Source: an uncultured Actinomycetes bacterium (GTDB taxonomy: Bacteria > Actinomycetota > CADDZG01 > WHSQ01). Taken from it: a DNA stretch of 64,000 bases. The position numbers and the translations under genes were made by a program. This document shows, piece after piece, positions 25,692 to 34,346 of the stretch (position 1 is its first letter; every line of letters starts with the position of its first letter). The notes under the pieces were generated by a model that worked only from the letters and a program-made list of their open reading frames with translations, made no database searches and had not been told where the DNA came from. Where the stretch lies: assembly GCA_937863385.1 (NCBI GenBank), contig CALMBW010000020.1:62001-126000 (forward strand), given 5' to 3'.

Positions 25692-27139
25692 CGACCGTCC
25701 CGGACCCATGCATCGTCGTGATCTTCGGAGCTTCCGGGGACCTGGCGAAGCGGAAACTGCTCCCCGCCCTCTACAACCTTCACGTTCAAAAACTGATCCC
25801 AGATAACACGAAGATCGTCGGGACATCTCGAAGCGAGATCGACGACGAAGGTTTCAGGGCACAGATCAAAGAAGCGATCCTCGAACACTCCCGGATAGAG
25901 CTGGAGGAAAAAAGCTGGCCGAGCCTCGCCGAAGATATCCACTACATCCCCGGAGACGTCACCGACGAAGGCTCCATGCAGAAGCTGCGCACGATCCTCT
26001 CGGACATGGACGACCAGCATGGCACCGGCGGCAATCGCGTCTGGTACATGGCGCTGCTGCCACAGTTCTTCGGGAATACCGCCGAAACGATCGCCCGCAA
26101 CGGGATGCTGGACACCTCCGGGTGGCATCGATTGGTCATCGAGAAGCCGTTCGGCTTCGATCTGGCGTCGGCCACAGAGCTGTCGGCCACCATCGGTGCG
26201 CACTTCTCCGAAGACCAGATCTTCCGGATCGATCACTATCTCGGCAAGGAGACGGTCCAGAACCTTCTCGTCTTTCGTTTCGCCAATGCCATCTTCGAAC
26301 CGATCTGGAACCGTCGCCACATCGACAACGTGCAGATCACTGTCGCCGAAGACCTTGGGATCGAGAACCGAGGTGCCTTCTACGAACGGGTCGGGGCGTT
26401 GAGGGACGTGGGCCAGAACCACCTGCTGCAACTCTTGGCTCTCATCACCATGGAGCCACCGGTGTCGTGGGACGCCGAGTCGATCAGGAACGAGAAGGTG
26501 AAGATCCTTTCGTCGGTGCGGCGATGGTCGGTACGCGACTGCGAAACGACTATCGCTCGCGGTCAGTACGAAGGCTACCGGGACGAGAAGGACGTCGATC
26601 CGTCTTCGTCCGTCGAGACCTTCGTCGCGATGAAGCTGCTCATCGACAACTGGCGTTGGGCAGACGTACCGTTCTACGTCCGGACCGGAAAGGCCCTGGC
26701 TGCCAAAGAGACCGAGATCGTGATCAATTTCAAGCGGGTGCCACACCTGCTCTTCAGCAAGACCGATGTCGAAGAGCTCGAGCCCAACAGATTGATCATC
26801 CGCATCCAACCCAACGAAGGTTTCACGTTGACCTTCGGCACCAAGGTCCCCGGCCCCCAGGTGAACGTCCGAACGGTCGACATGGACTTCGACTACGAGA
26901 ACGAGTTCGGATCTGGAACGCCCGAAGCCTACGAGCGCCTCTTGCTCGATGCGATGAACGGTGACGCGACCCTTTTCACCCGCGCCGACGAGATCTTAGA
27001 AGCGTGGGAGATCGTCGACCCGATCCTGTCTTTCTGGTCCGGCGGAGGAAGGCCGGGTCGCTATGAGAAGGGGTCTTGGGGACCAGATGCCGCTAACGAG
27101 CTGCCGCGACAAGACGGGAACAGGTGGGCGAAGAGATGA
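25688..27139 (+). CDS. zwf: Glucose-6-phosphate 1-dehydrogenase (probable CTG start)
   Basis: Oxidises glucose 6-phosphate to 6-phosphogluconolactone with reduction of NADP. Family blocks include VIFGASGDLAKRKLLPALYN, RIDHYLGKETVQNLLVFRFA with the substrate/catalytic histidine, and the late YERLLLDAMNGDATLF. The only nearby standard start, GTG at 25718, would remove the DPCIVV residues that make the first beta strand. The frame is open back to a CTG at 25688 that overlaps the preceding TGA by four bases. I therefore place the start there (483 residues). The pgl gene follows with an ATGA overlap. Confidence 0.92.
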   Translation: MTTVPDPCIVVIFGASGDLAKRKLLPALYNLHVQKLIPDNTKIVGTSRSEIDDEGFRAQIKEAILEHSRIELEEKSWPSLAEDIHYIPGDVTDEGSMQKLRTILSDMDDQHGTGGNRVWYMALLPQFFGNTAETIARNGMLDTSGWHRLVIEKPFGFDLASATELSATIGAHFSEDQIFRIDHYLGKETVQNLLVFRFANAIFEPIWNRRHIDNVQITVAEDLGIENRGAFYERVGALRDVGQNHLLQLLALITMEPPVSWDAESIRNEKVKILSSVRRWSVRDCETTIARGQYEGYRDEKDVDPSSSVETFVAMKLLIDNWRWADVPFYVRTGKALAAKETEIVINFKRVPHLLFSKTDVEELEPNRLIIRIQPNEGFTLTFGTKVPGPQVNVRTVDMDFDYENEFGSGTPEAYERLLLDAMNGDATLFTRADEILEAWEIVDPILSFWSGGGRPGRYEKGSWGPDAANELPRQDGNRWAKR

Positions 27140-27801
27140 GCTTCAAGATCAAAACGTTCTCGACGACCGACTACGAGATGTCCGTTTCCGAAGAGGTCAT
27201 CACCGCTTCTCTGGCCGGGGCCTCCGTCGTGCTGACCGGTGGCACGACGGCCGAGAAGATCTACCCCATGCTGGCGCCCAAGCGCGACTGGAGCGGGGTG
27301 ACGTTCGCCTTCTCCGACGAACGATGCGTAGGGCCCGGCGATCCCGCGAGCAACTACGGGATGGCCCGCCGCCTGTTCCTGGACCCTGCCGGAGCGAACT
27401 CGATCCATAGGATGAAAGGAGAGCTCGACCCTCCTGCTGCAGCGGCCGCTTACTCCGATGAGATCGCGGGTCTCGTTCACCGAGGCTTCGACCTGCTGCT
27501 CCTAGGCATGGGGGCCGATGCCCACATCGGAGCTCTCTACCCCGGATCGCTTGCCCTGCAGGAGTCGAGCTACTGCGCCGCAGTGGACCGGCCCGATGGG
27601 ATGAAGGGGCTCACACTGACACCTCCGGCCATGTTGTCGGCGCGAAAGGTGCTGCTACTCGTCACTGGGACGGCCAAGGCCGCTACCGTGAAACGAGCTC
27701 TTTCCTCCGACGAGGCTCCGGCCACGTGCCCCGTACGGCTGTTCGCCTCGCACCCCGACGTGACTTTCCTTCTAGACGAGGCCGCCACCCCCGCCCTATA
27801 G
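27136..27801 (+). CDS. pgl: 6-phosphogluconolactonase
   Basis: A 221-residue lactonase of the NagB/DevB fold that hydrolyses 6-phosphogluconolactone, the product of the preceding gene. VVLTGGTTAEKIYPML, TFAFSDERCVGPGDPASNYGM and LLLLGMGADAHIGALYPGS are the three family blocks; the glucosamine-6-phosphate deaminase relatives differ in the last one. The ATG overlaps the zwf stop (ATGA). With zwf and the distant gnd it completes the oxidative pentose phosphate branch. Confidence 0.92.
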   Translation: MSFKIKTFSTTDYEMSVSEEVITASLAGASVVLTGGTTAEKIYPMLAPKRDWSGVTFAFSDERCVGPGDPASNYGMARRLFLDPAGANSIHRMKGELDPPAAAAAYSDEIAGLVHRGFDLLLLGMGADAHIGALYPGSLALQESSYCAAVDRPDGMKGLTLTPPAMLSARKVLLLVTGTAKAATVKRALSSDEAPATCPVRLFASHPDVTFLLDEAATPAL

Positions 27802-27863
27802 CCGGATCCACTCCTTCGGGGGGTAGTGCAGATGGGCGCCCCCTCGCAAGAGAGTGACGAGAA

Positions 27864-27901
27864 GTTACGGCAGAGAAACCACTTCGTTACGCGAAGGAAA
27901 C
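27864..27901 (+). promoter_or_regulatory. GlnR-type operator upstream of amt
   Basis: The sequence reads GTTAC-n6-GAAAC-n6-GTTAC-n6-GAAAC, four 5-mers at exact 11-base spacing. This is the double a-b site described as the consensus for the actinobacterial nitrogen regulator GlnR. It lies about 55-90 bases before the amt start, as expected for activation of amt-glnK-glnD under nitrogen limitation. No other copy was seen in the window. Confidence 0.8.
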
Positions 27902-27954
27902 AACCACACCTTCCAATGATCCAAGCGCACCAGCCTCGGAGAAGGGAAGATCTA

Positions 27955-29277
27955 GTGGATACAGGCGATACCGCTTTCATCCTCGTGTCGGCCGGTCTTG
28001 TGATGTTCATGACCCCCGGCCTCGCACTGTTCTACGGCGGAATGGTCAGAGCGAAGAACGTTCTCGCCACCCTCATGCACAGCATGTTCGCCCTTGGATT
28101 GATGTCGGTCTTGTGGGTGTTGATCGGGTACACACTCGCGTTCGGACCGGATAAGGGCGGCTTGATCGGGGGCCTCGACTACCTTGGATTCAGCGGAGTG
28201 GGCTTCGAGCCCAACCCAGATCTCGCGGCGACGATCCCCCACTCGTTGTTCGCAACTTTCCAGATGATGTTCGCCGTCATCACCCCAGCCCTAATCTCGG
28301 GCGCTTTCGCCGAGCGCATGAAGTTCTCGGGTTACGCACTGTTCACCGGACTCTGGTTGATCCTGGTCTACGCACCCGTCGCTCACTGGGTGTGGGCACC
28401 GGGTGGTTGGATCCGCGAGCTTGGAGCACTGGACTTCGCAGGTGGCACGGTCGTTCACATCAACGCGGGGATAGCTGCCCTCGTCGCAGCAGTCGTCGTC
28501 GGTAAGCGGAAGGGTTTCGGCAAAGAAGCATTCGTTCCTCACAACTTGCCACTGACGATCCTTGGAACAGGCATCCTGTGGATGGGATGGTTCGGGTTCA
28601 ACGCCGGTAGCGCCTTGGGGGCCAACGGACTTGCAGCCTCCGCGTTCCTCGCCACCAACCTCGGTGCGGCCGGCGGGGCGCTGGGGTGGGCGTTGGTCGA
28701 CGCTCGCAAAGAACGCAAGTCCACAACCTTGGGTGTCGCTTCCGGCGCGGTAGCCGGTCTCGTTGCGATCACACCCGGCGCCGGGTTCGTCGGCCCACTG
28801 CCGGCCATCGCTATCGGGTTGATCGGTGGGGTTGTCTGCGCCTATGCCGTCTCTCTGAAGTTCCGCTGGGGATACGACGACTCACTCGATGTCGTGGGCG
28901 TTCACTTCGTTGGTGGGCTGACCGGAGCACTGTTGACGGGCATCTTCGCCGACACCGCCATCAACGAGGCGGGCTTCGACGGGCTCTTCTACGGAGGCGG
29001 ACTCGACCTTCTCGGTAAGCAGGTCATCGCGATCGCAGTGACCATCGCCTTCTCCTTCATCGTGACCTACGGGATCCTCAAGCTCGTGCAGGCCACTGTG
29101 GGCTTGCGTGTGAGCGAGGACGAGGAGTTCGGTGGCGTTGACCTTGGCCAGCATGCAGAATCTGCCTATCAGTTCGCCGAAGGTTCGGGGGGCCTCTCTA
29201 TCTCGGAAGGCTCCACGGCCCATAGCCACGCACCTTCGGGAGCAGCTATCCGAGTGACGCAAGGCGGGGAGGCCTAG
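27955..29277 (+). CDS. amt: Ammonium transporter (Amt family)
   Basis: A 440-residue, roughly 11-helix channel for ammonium uptake. The N-terminal DTAFILVSAGLVMFMTPGLA then FYGGMVRAKN, the DFAGGTVVHINAG block with the first pore histidine, and VVGVHFVGGLTGALLTG with the second are all present. The C-terminal cytoplasmic tail of about 60 residues would contact PII. The GTG start is chosen because GAAGGGAAG lies just upstream and the protein begins right at the first helix. A GlnR-type box precedes the gene; glnK and glnD follow. Confidence 0.93.
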   Translation: MDTGDTAFILVSAGLVMFMTPGLALFYGGMVRAKNVLATLMHSMFALGLMSVLWVLIGYTLAFGPDKGGLIGGLDYLGFSGVGFEPNPDLAATIPHSLFATFQMMFAVITPALISGAFAERMKFSGYALFTGLWLILVYAPVAHWVWAPGGWIRELGALDFAGGTVVHINAGIAALVAAVVVGKRKGFGKEAFVPHNLPLTILGTGILWMGWFGFNAGSALGANGLAASAFLATNLGAAGGALGWALVDARKERKSTTLGVASGAVAGLVAITPGAGFVGPLPAIAIGLIGGVVCAYAVSLKFRWGYDDSLDVVGVHFVGGLTGALLTGIFADTAINEAGFDGLFYGGGLDLLGKQVIAIAVTIAFSFIVTYGILKLVQATVGLRVSEDEEFGGVDLGQHAESAYQFAEGSGGLSISEGSTAHSHAPSGAAIRVTQGGEA

Positions 29278-29615
29278 TGAAGATCGTCGTAGCGGTTATC
29301 AAGCCGTTCAAACTCGAAGAGGTCAAGGAAGCTTTGGAAGGTGTCGGGATCCAAGGGATGACGGTTTCCGACGCCCGAGGGTTCGGCCGGCAGCGTGGTC
29401 ACACCGAGGTCTATCGCGGGGCGGAGTATCAGGTGGACTTCATCCCGAAGACCCGGCTCGAGATCGCAGTTGATGACGACCAGGTCGACGAGGTGGTCAA
29501 AGCCATCGTGACATCCGCGAAGACGGATTCGATCGGCGACGGCAAGGTTTGGGTCATGGCGGCCGAAGAGGTCGTACGTATCCGGACCGGAGAAAAAGGC
29601 AGTGACGCTCTCTGA
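29277..29615 (+). CDS. glnK: Nitrogen regulatory protein P-II
   Basis: A 112-residue PII signal protein that binds ATP/ADP and 2-oxoglutarate and controls the ammonium channel. MKIVVAVIKPFKLEEVKEAL opens the fold, and the T-loop RGAEYQVDF carries Y51, the residue that is uridylylated in enterobacteria and adenylylated in studied actinobacteria. GDGKVWV and the EEVVRIRTGE end close the nucleotide site. The GTG start shares one base with the amt stop, and the 3' end overlaps glnD by 14 bases. Confidence 0.95.
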   Translation: MKIVVAVIKPFKLEEVKEALEGVGIQGMTVSDARGFGRQRGHTEVYRGAEYQVDFIPKTRLEIAVDDDQVDEVVKAIVTSAKTDSIGDGKVWVMAAEEVVRIRTGEKGSDAL

Positions 29616-32034
29616 TCTGAGGGCAGCGCGCCCCGTCGGGTTGACCGACGGGGCGCAGGCTTCTCGTCAACGCGCGGCCGACACAGACCGCGCGCTTTCT
29701 GATCTTCTGCATCGGGCTTTGGGGGAAGATCCGAAGCTGGGCCTCATCGCTGTAGGTGGGTACGGACGTCGAGAACTATCCCCCCACTCCGACATCGACC
29801 TCTTGTTCGTACATCGCGGGCACAAAGAGATCTCGAGTGCCACTCTGCGCAACGTCCTGTACCCGTTGTGGGACGCTGGATTCCAGATCGGTCACGCCGT
29901 CGGAACACCCAAGGAAGCCGTCGAGCGCGCCGATAGCGACATCCACGCTGCGACGTCCCTGCTCTCGGCACGCTTGATCGCCGGATCGCAGGAAGCATTC
30001 GCCGAACTCATCGACCGTCGCGATCGATCCATCGCCAAGAACCGCAGATCATTCGTGAGGCGCATCATCGAGTCGACTCAGGAAAGGCATCGGAGCGCCG
30101 ATCGAGCTGGATGGACACTAGCCCCCGATATCAAGAACGACATCGGTGGCCTTCGAGACGGCAACTCGGTTGGGTGGCTCGCCGCCGTCGTCGGAAGCGT
30201 GGCTATCCCCGAGCAACTCTCTACCGCCTACGACCTCTTGCTGGCCGTCCGCGAGGCACTTCATGCGGAGGTTACTCGCAAGACCGATCGGGTCCGTTTG
30301 GATCTTCAAGCCCCGGTTGCCGCTCGCTTGGGACTCTCGGGAGACGATGCCTCTGATGTCCTCATGGGTGCCGTGCATTCGGCTGCTCGCACGATCGAGC
30401 ACGTTGGTAGCAGCACCATCGATGCCCTTGCCGAAGGTGCCCTAGGGGGGCCGCGCCGGTCCGGCTCCACCCGCGCCCTCGATGACAAGGTCTCGTTACG
30501 CGACGGTCGGATCCACCTAGACGGACCCCCAGACCGGGTCGCAGTGCTGAATCTGGCCCGCGCCGTTTCCGAAACGGGTAAGCGTCTCGACCCCGGCACG
30601 GCGGCTAGCGCAACTCAAGCATTGGCCCATTCGAGCCCAACCGATTGGGAACCCGACACGCTGCATGCATTCTTTGCAGTCCTCAAAGGCCCGCATTGCG
30701 AAGAGGCCCTAGAACTCCTCGACCATCTATCTGCGTGGAGCGTTCTATTGCCGGAATGGAGCAATGTCCGGGGCCGGGCGCAGCATGACCCCTATCACCG
30801 CTACACGGTGGACGGGCACTCATTCCGTGCGGTCGCATGCATCCGCACGTTCATCGAGCAAGATGCTGCAGCTGCGCTCGCGTTGGGCGAGATCACCGAC
30901 GATCGTGCGCTCTACCTAGCCACGCTCTTGCACGACATCGGAAAGGGCAGCGGTGAAGACCACTCGGTCGCGGGCGCGAGGATGACCGTCACGGCATGCA
31001 GGAGGATGGGGCTACCTCACAAGGTGATCGCGGACGTCGAAGCATTGGTGCGTCATCACCTCTTACTATCCGACACCGCTACCCGCAGAGACATCGATGA
31101 CGGATCGGTCATCTCATCTGTGGCTTCAACCATCTCGGACCCGGACGTCTTGCGTTCGCTGTACATCCTCTCGGGCGCAGACGGTCTCGCCACCGGGCGG
31201 GGGTCTTGGAACGGTTGGAAGGCGTCGTTGGTATTCGCTCTCTACCGGCGGGTTCTGGTCGCTCTCGGCTCGGGAGAGATCCCCTCGCGATCTGATGTCG
31301 ATGCCCGCCTCCGAGAGCTTGAGGCATACGACCCGGTAGTTGCCGCAACGGCAGGCCCCATCCTCACCGCCTTGCCCCCCTCCTATCTCGCAGCAACCAG
31401 CGTGGAGGACATCGCCGACGACGTGCGGTTACTGGATACACCTCCCGCTCCCGGTCATGTCGTTACCCGTATCGACCCCGGCTTCGAGTCTGGTCGTTCC
31501 GTGGTCACCGTCTGCTTCGCCGACCGGCCCGGCTCTCTGGCGCGCACGGCTGGCGTCCTAACGCTTCACCGGGTAGGGGTTCTTTCGGCCCAGGCTTACA
31601 CCACCGACGCAGGATCGGCCCTCGAGCGATTCATAGTTGCCGAACCCGAAAAGATCGACTGGGCGAAGGTCGAGTCAGACATGTCGGCTGCGTATTCTGG
31701 GCGTCTGGCGCTCGATGCACGGTTAGAGCAGAAGGCACAGGCCTACAAGCCCAAGGAACCTCTCGAGATAAGCGTCAGGATCCTGCCCAACGAGTCCGAG
31801 CACTCGACGGTGGTCGAGGTACGTGCCCCCGACGCGCTGGGCCTGCTCTACGCCCTGTGTACGGCCATCTCAGGCATGGATATCAACATCCACGTCGCCA
31901 AGATCGACACCCTGGGAGAACGGGTAGTGGACGTCTTCTACCTGCGATCCTCGGATGGATCCAAGCTCGACGATCTTCAGAGCACGGAGCTGGTGACGGC
32001 CATGAAGCATCAGGTGGGCCGTCTCTTCGGCTGA
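29602..32034 (+). CDS. glnD: [Protein-PII] nucleotidylyltransferase GlnD
   Basis: An 810-residue bifunctional enzyme that modifies and demodifies PII in response to nitrogen status. Domains in order: nucleotidyltransferase with GGYGRRELSPHSDIDLLF from residue 52, a helical domain, an HD hydrolase domain (LLHDIGKGSGEDH; H444-D445), and two C-terminal ACT domains (about 630-700 and 735-810) that sense glutamine. It starts with GTG inside the end of glnK. Whether it adds UMP or AMP cannot be read from sequence; studied actinobacterial homologues adenylylate. Confidence 0.92.
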   Translation: MTLSDLRAARPVGLTDGAQASRQRAADTDRALSDLLHRALGEDPKLGLIAVGGYGRRELSPHSDIDLLFVHRGHKEISSATLRNVLYPLWDAGFQIGHAVGTPKEAVERADSDIHAATSLLSARLIAGSQEAFAELIDRRDRSIAKNRRSFVRRIIESTQERHRSADRAGWTLAPDIKNDIGGLRDGNSVGWLAAVVGSVAIPEQLSTAYDLLLAVREALHAEVTRKTDRVRLDLQAPVAARLGLSGDDASDVLMGAVHSAARTIEHVGSSTIDALAEGALGGPRRSGSTRALDDKVSLRDGRIHLDGPPDRVAVLNLARAVSETGKRLDPGTAASATQALAHSSPTDWEPDTLHAFFAVLKGPHCEEALELLDHLSAWSVLLPEWSNVRGRAQHDPYHRYTVDGHSFRAVACIRTFIEQDAAAALALGEITDDRALYLATLLHDIGKGSGEDHSVAGARMTVTACRRMGLPHKVIADVEALVRHHLLLSDTATRRDIDDGSVISSVASTISDPDVLRSLYILSGADGLATGRGSWNGWKASLVFALYRRVLVALGSGEIPSRSDVDARLRELEAYDPVVAATAGPILTALPPSYLAATSVEDIADDVRLLDTPPAPGHVVTRIDPGFESGRSVVTVCFADRPGSLARTAGVLTLHRVGVLSAQAYTTDAGSALERFIVAEPEKIDWAKVESDMSAAYSGRLALDARLEQKAQAYKPKEPLEISVRILPNESEHSTVVEVRAPDALGLLYALCTAISGMDINIHVAKIDTLGERVVDVFYLRSSDGSKLDDLQSTELVTAMKHQVGRLFG
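29628..29656 (+). promoter_or_regulatory. Perfect 12-bp hairpin inside the 5' end of glnD
   Basis: GCGCCCCGTCGG, loop GTTGA, CCGACGGGGCGC. It looks like an intrinsic-terminator stem but lies 26 bases into the glnD coding frame, 13 bases past the glnK stop, and no T tract follows. It could attenuate transcription, protect the amt-glnK message, or limit glnD translation. Confidence 0.5.
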
Positions 32035-32093
32035 CCTGGTGCCCACGTACGTGCAAGGCGTGGACACCGTCCCTTATGGGTAAGGCTTATCGG

Positions 32094-33662
32094 ATGACGT
32101 CCCAAGGCACCGGCGAACTCGTATCCGGGAGATATGAACTCCAAGATGCCCTCGGCAAGGGTGGCATGGGGGTGGTGTGGCGCGCCCACGACCGCCTTCT
32201 GAGACGAGAAGTCGCAGTCAAGGAGATCCGCTTCCCATCTGGTGGCGACGGGTCCCAGAACGACAATGCGGCTGCAAGGGTTATGCGCGAAGCCCGCGCC
32301 GCCGCCAGCCTGAACCATCCCAACGCCGTTGCCGTCTTCGACGTGATGAAAGAACAGGGGCGGGCATTCATCGTGATGGAACTGATCGACGCTCCGACCC
32401 TCAGCGAGGTCATCAAGGAGCAACCGATCACTCCAGAACGGGCAGCCGAGATCGGACTCGACGTGATCGAGGTTCTCGAGGTAGCGCATTCGCGGGGCCT
32501 CGTACATCGGGACGTGAAACCGGCGAATGTGATGGTTCTGAGGGACGGCCGCGTGAAGCTCGCCGATTTCGGGATCGTGTCGGTCAAGGGTGACCCGAAA
32601 CTGACGGCGTCGGGTGCGATCATGGGTTCACCTCAATACATGGCCCCGGAACAGGCGCGTGACGAACCCGCCACCGCTGCAACCGATGTCTGGGCCTTGG
32701 GGGCAACCCTGTTCTTCTGCGTCGAAGGCAAGCCGCCATTCGACCGGGGCCAACCGATCCCGACGCTGACCGCGGTGTTATCCGATGATCCCGAATTCAC
32801 ACAAGCCTCGGGTCAACTGCGCGATGCGATCACTGCGTGTCTTCGAAAGGATCCCGAAGAACGTCCCGATCTCGTGACCCTTTCCGTGATGCTGCAGCAA
32901 GCCACCGGGGACACGCCCACGAAAGCTCTCACGCTGGCGCCGGCACCCGCGAAGTCGATCGACGAACCTAGTCCCGGCGGAGGCGCCCAACCGACAAGCA
33001 ACGAACCTCGTGGACAAGAGCTCTCCTCGCAGCGAACCACGCTTCCTCCCCGACCGGCCGCGCCTGATAGCCGCCTGCTGAAATGGGTCGCCGCGGCACT
33101 GATCACGATGACCCTGATCGCAGGCGCTGTGGCCCTCATCCTTAGCAACGACAACAACGCAACGCAGGCTCGCAACAACGGCTCGAATGGGCAACGCGAG
33201 CAAGACCCCAGCGCCGGCGTCCCGGAGGGGTGGACCCGGTACGAGGACGCTGCAACCGGCTACACGATCGCCTATCCCGAAGGCTGGGAACCGATCTCCG
33301 GCAGGGGGACCGACCAGAGCGTCGATTTCGAAGACCCCGAGACGGGCGCGTACATGCGGGTGGATTGGACCGATACGCCGGGCGAGTCGGCCGTAGGGGC
33401 GTGGGAGGCGGCCGAGCCTGGTATGGAGGCCCGGCTCCCGAACTACCGGCGAATAACGATCGAACCGACGACCTTCCAGGAATACGAGGAAGCTGCTATC
33501 TGGGAGTACACCTGGGGGGCCGAGCGTGCCCTTCATGCGATAAATCTCGGCTTCGTCACCGGTGACTACGGCTTCGCCCTTAACTACCAGGCCCCCGAGG
33601 AGAGCTGGGACCAGCTCCAGGACACCTTCGAGACCTTCAAGGACACCTTCCGGGCCCCCTAG
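32094..33662 (+). CDS. Membrane Ser/Thr protein kinase (PknB-type) with extracellular lipid/PsbP-like domain
   Basis: A 522-residue Hanks-type kinase. The kinase domain (about 12-270) has LGKGGMGVVWRA, VAVKEI, the catalytic loop VHRDVKPANVMVL, ADFGI and GSPQYMAPEQ. A proline-rich linker leads to one transmembrane helix (VAAALITMTLIAGAVALIL) and an extracellular domain that is not PASTA; its YTIAYPEGWEPI opening and AINLGFVTGDYGFALNYQA end resemble PsbP/LpqN-like secreted domains. This suggests a sensor of something outside the cell. Neighbouring genes encode CAP-domain and amidase cell-envelope proteins. Confidence 0.9.
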   Translation: MTSQGTGELVSGRYELQDALGKGGMGVVWRAHDRLLRREVAVKEIRFPSGGDGSQNDNAAARVMREARAAASLNHPNAVAVFDVMKEQGRAFIVMELIDAPTLSEVIKEQPITPERAAEIGLDVIEVLEVAHSRGLVHRDVKPANVMVLRDGRVKLADFGIVSVKGDPKLTASGAIMGSPQYMAPEQARDEPATAATDVWALGATLFFCVEGKPPFDRGQPIPTLTAVLSDDPEFTQASGQLRDAITACLRKDPEERPDLVTLSVMLQQATGDTPTKALTLAPAPAKSIDEPSPGGGAQPTSNEPRGQELSSQRTTLPPRPAAPDSRLLKWVAAALITMTLIAGAVALILSNDNNATQARNNGSNGQREQDPSAGVPEGWTRYEDAATGYTIAYPEGWEPISGRGTDQSVDFEDPETGAYMRVDWTDTPGESAVGAWEAAEPGMEARLPNYRRITIEPTTFQEYEEAAIWEYTWGAERALHAINLGFVTGDYGFALNYQAPEESWDQLQDTFETFKDTFRAP

Positions 33663-33827
33663 CGCCTACGTAGAACTCCCGACAGACCGTCCTTTGCGGG
33701 TTCCCTAAAGTTCTCGAAAGGGCATCGAGCGGATTAATTCGCCCAAAGTGTGCATCTCACTCAAGTGAGGGCACCCACGTGCCGAAATCTCTGGAATCAG
33801 GGATAGAGCACTCGGGAACGGGGAGTC

Positions 33828-34346
33828 ATGGGTCACAAGATCAAGCGGCTTGCACTCATCTGCAGTCTCACGGTTATGGGGTCGATGCTGGTCCCGGCAA
33901 CCGCCTCCAGCCGCTCGGCCGACAACGCCTGCTGGGAGTACACCTCGGCAGAGAAGCGCTTCAAGCGCAAGATCAACGACGAGCGAGTGGGCGAGGCGCT
34001 GGGCAAACTGAAACTTGACCCCGAGCTCTCTAAGGTCGCCCGCAAGCACACCAAAGAGATGCTCCAGGCCGACAAGGGCCTCTTCCACACCACGTCCGAG
34101 CAGTTCAACAAACGCATCACCAACTGGAACCTGGTAGGAGAGAACGTCGGTTATGGCGGCGGTGTGAACTCTTTGCATGAAGCGTTCATGGACTCGCCGC
34201 CGCACGCGCAGAACGTCCTTACTGCAGCCTTCGTGTATGTCGGTATCGGAGCTCGTAGAGACGAAGACGGGACCATGTGGGTCACGATCATCTTCGAGGC
34301 CACCAACAACCCCGGCACGACGTTGCCGATGCCGTCCTGCGGTTAG
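33828..34346 (+). CDS. Secreted CAP-domain (SCP/PR1-like) protein
   Basis: A 172-residue exported protein: signal peptide (LALICSLTVMGSMLVPATA), then a CAP domain with FKRKINDERVGEALGKLKLD, ARKHTKEMLQ, LFHT, GENVGYG and a PHAQNVLTAAFVYVGIGARR end. The His/Glu positions of CAP metal sites are present (H in LFHT, E in GENV). Bacterial CAP proteins are little characterised. It converges with the amidase gene, overlapping by four bases. A second CAP protein is encoded about 8 kb away. Confidence 0.88.
   Translation: MGHKIKRLALICSLTVMGSMLVPATASSRSADNACWEYTSAEKRFKRKINDERVGEALGKLKLDPELSKVARKHTKEMLQADKGLFHTTSEQFNKRITNWNLVGENVGYGGGVNSLHEAFMDSPPHAQNVLTAAFVYVGIGARRDEDGTMWVTIIFEATNNPGTTLPMPSCG

Noticed and set aside
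25478-26809. A 443-codon open frame opposite zwf
   Set aside because: zwf motifs are conclusive on the other strand.
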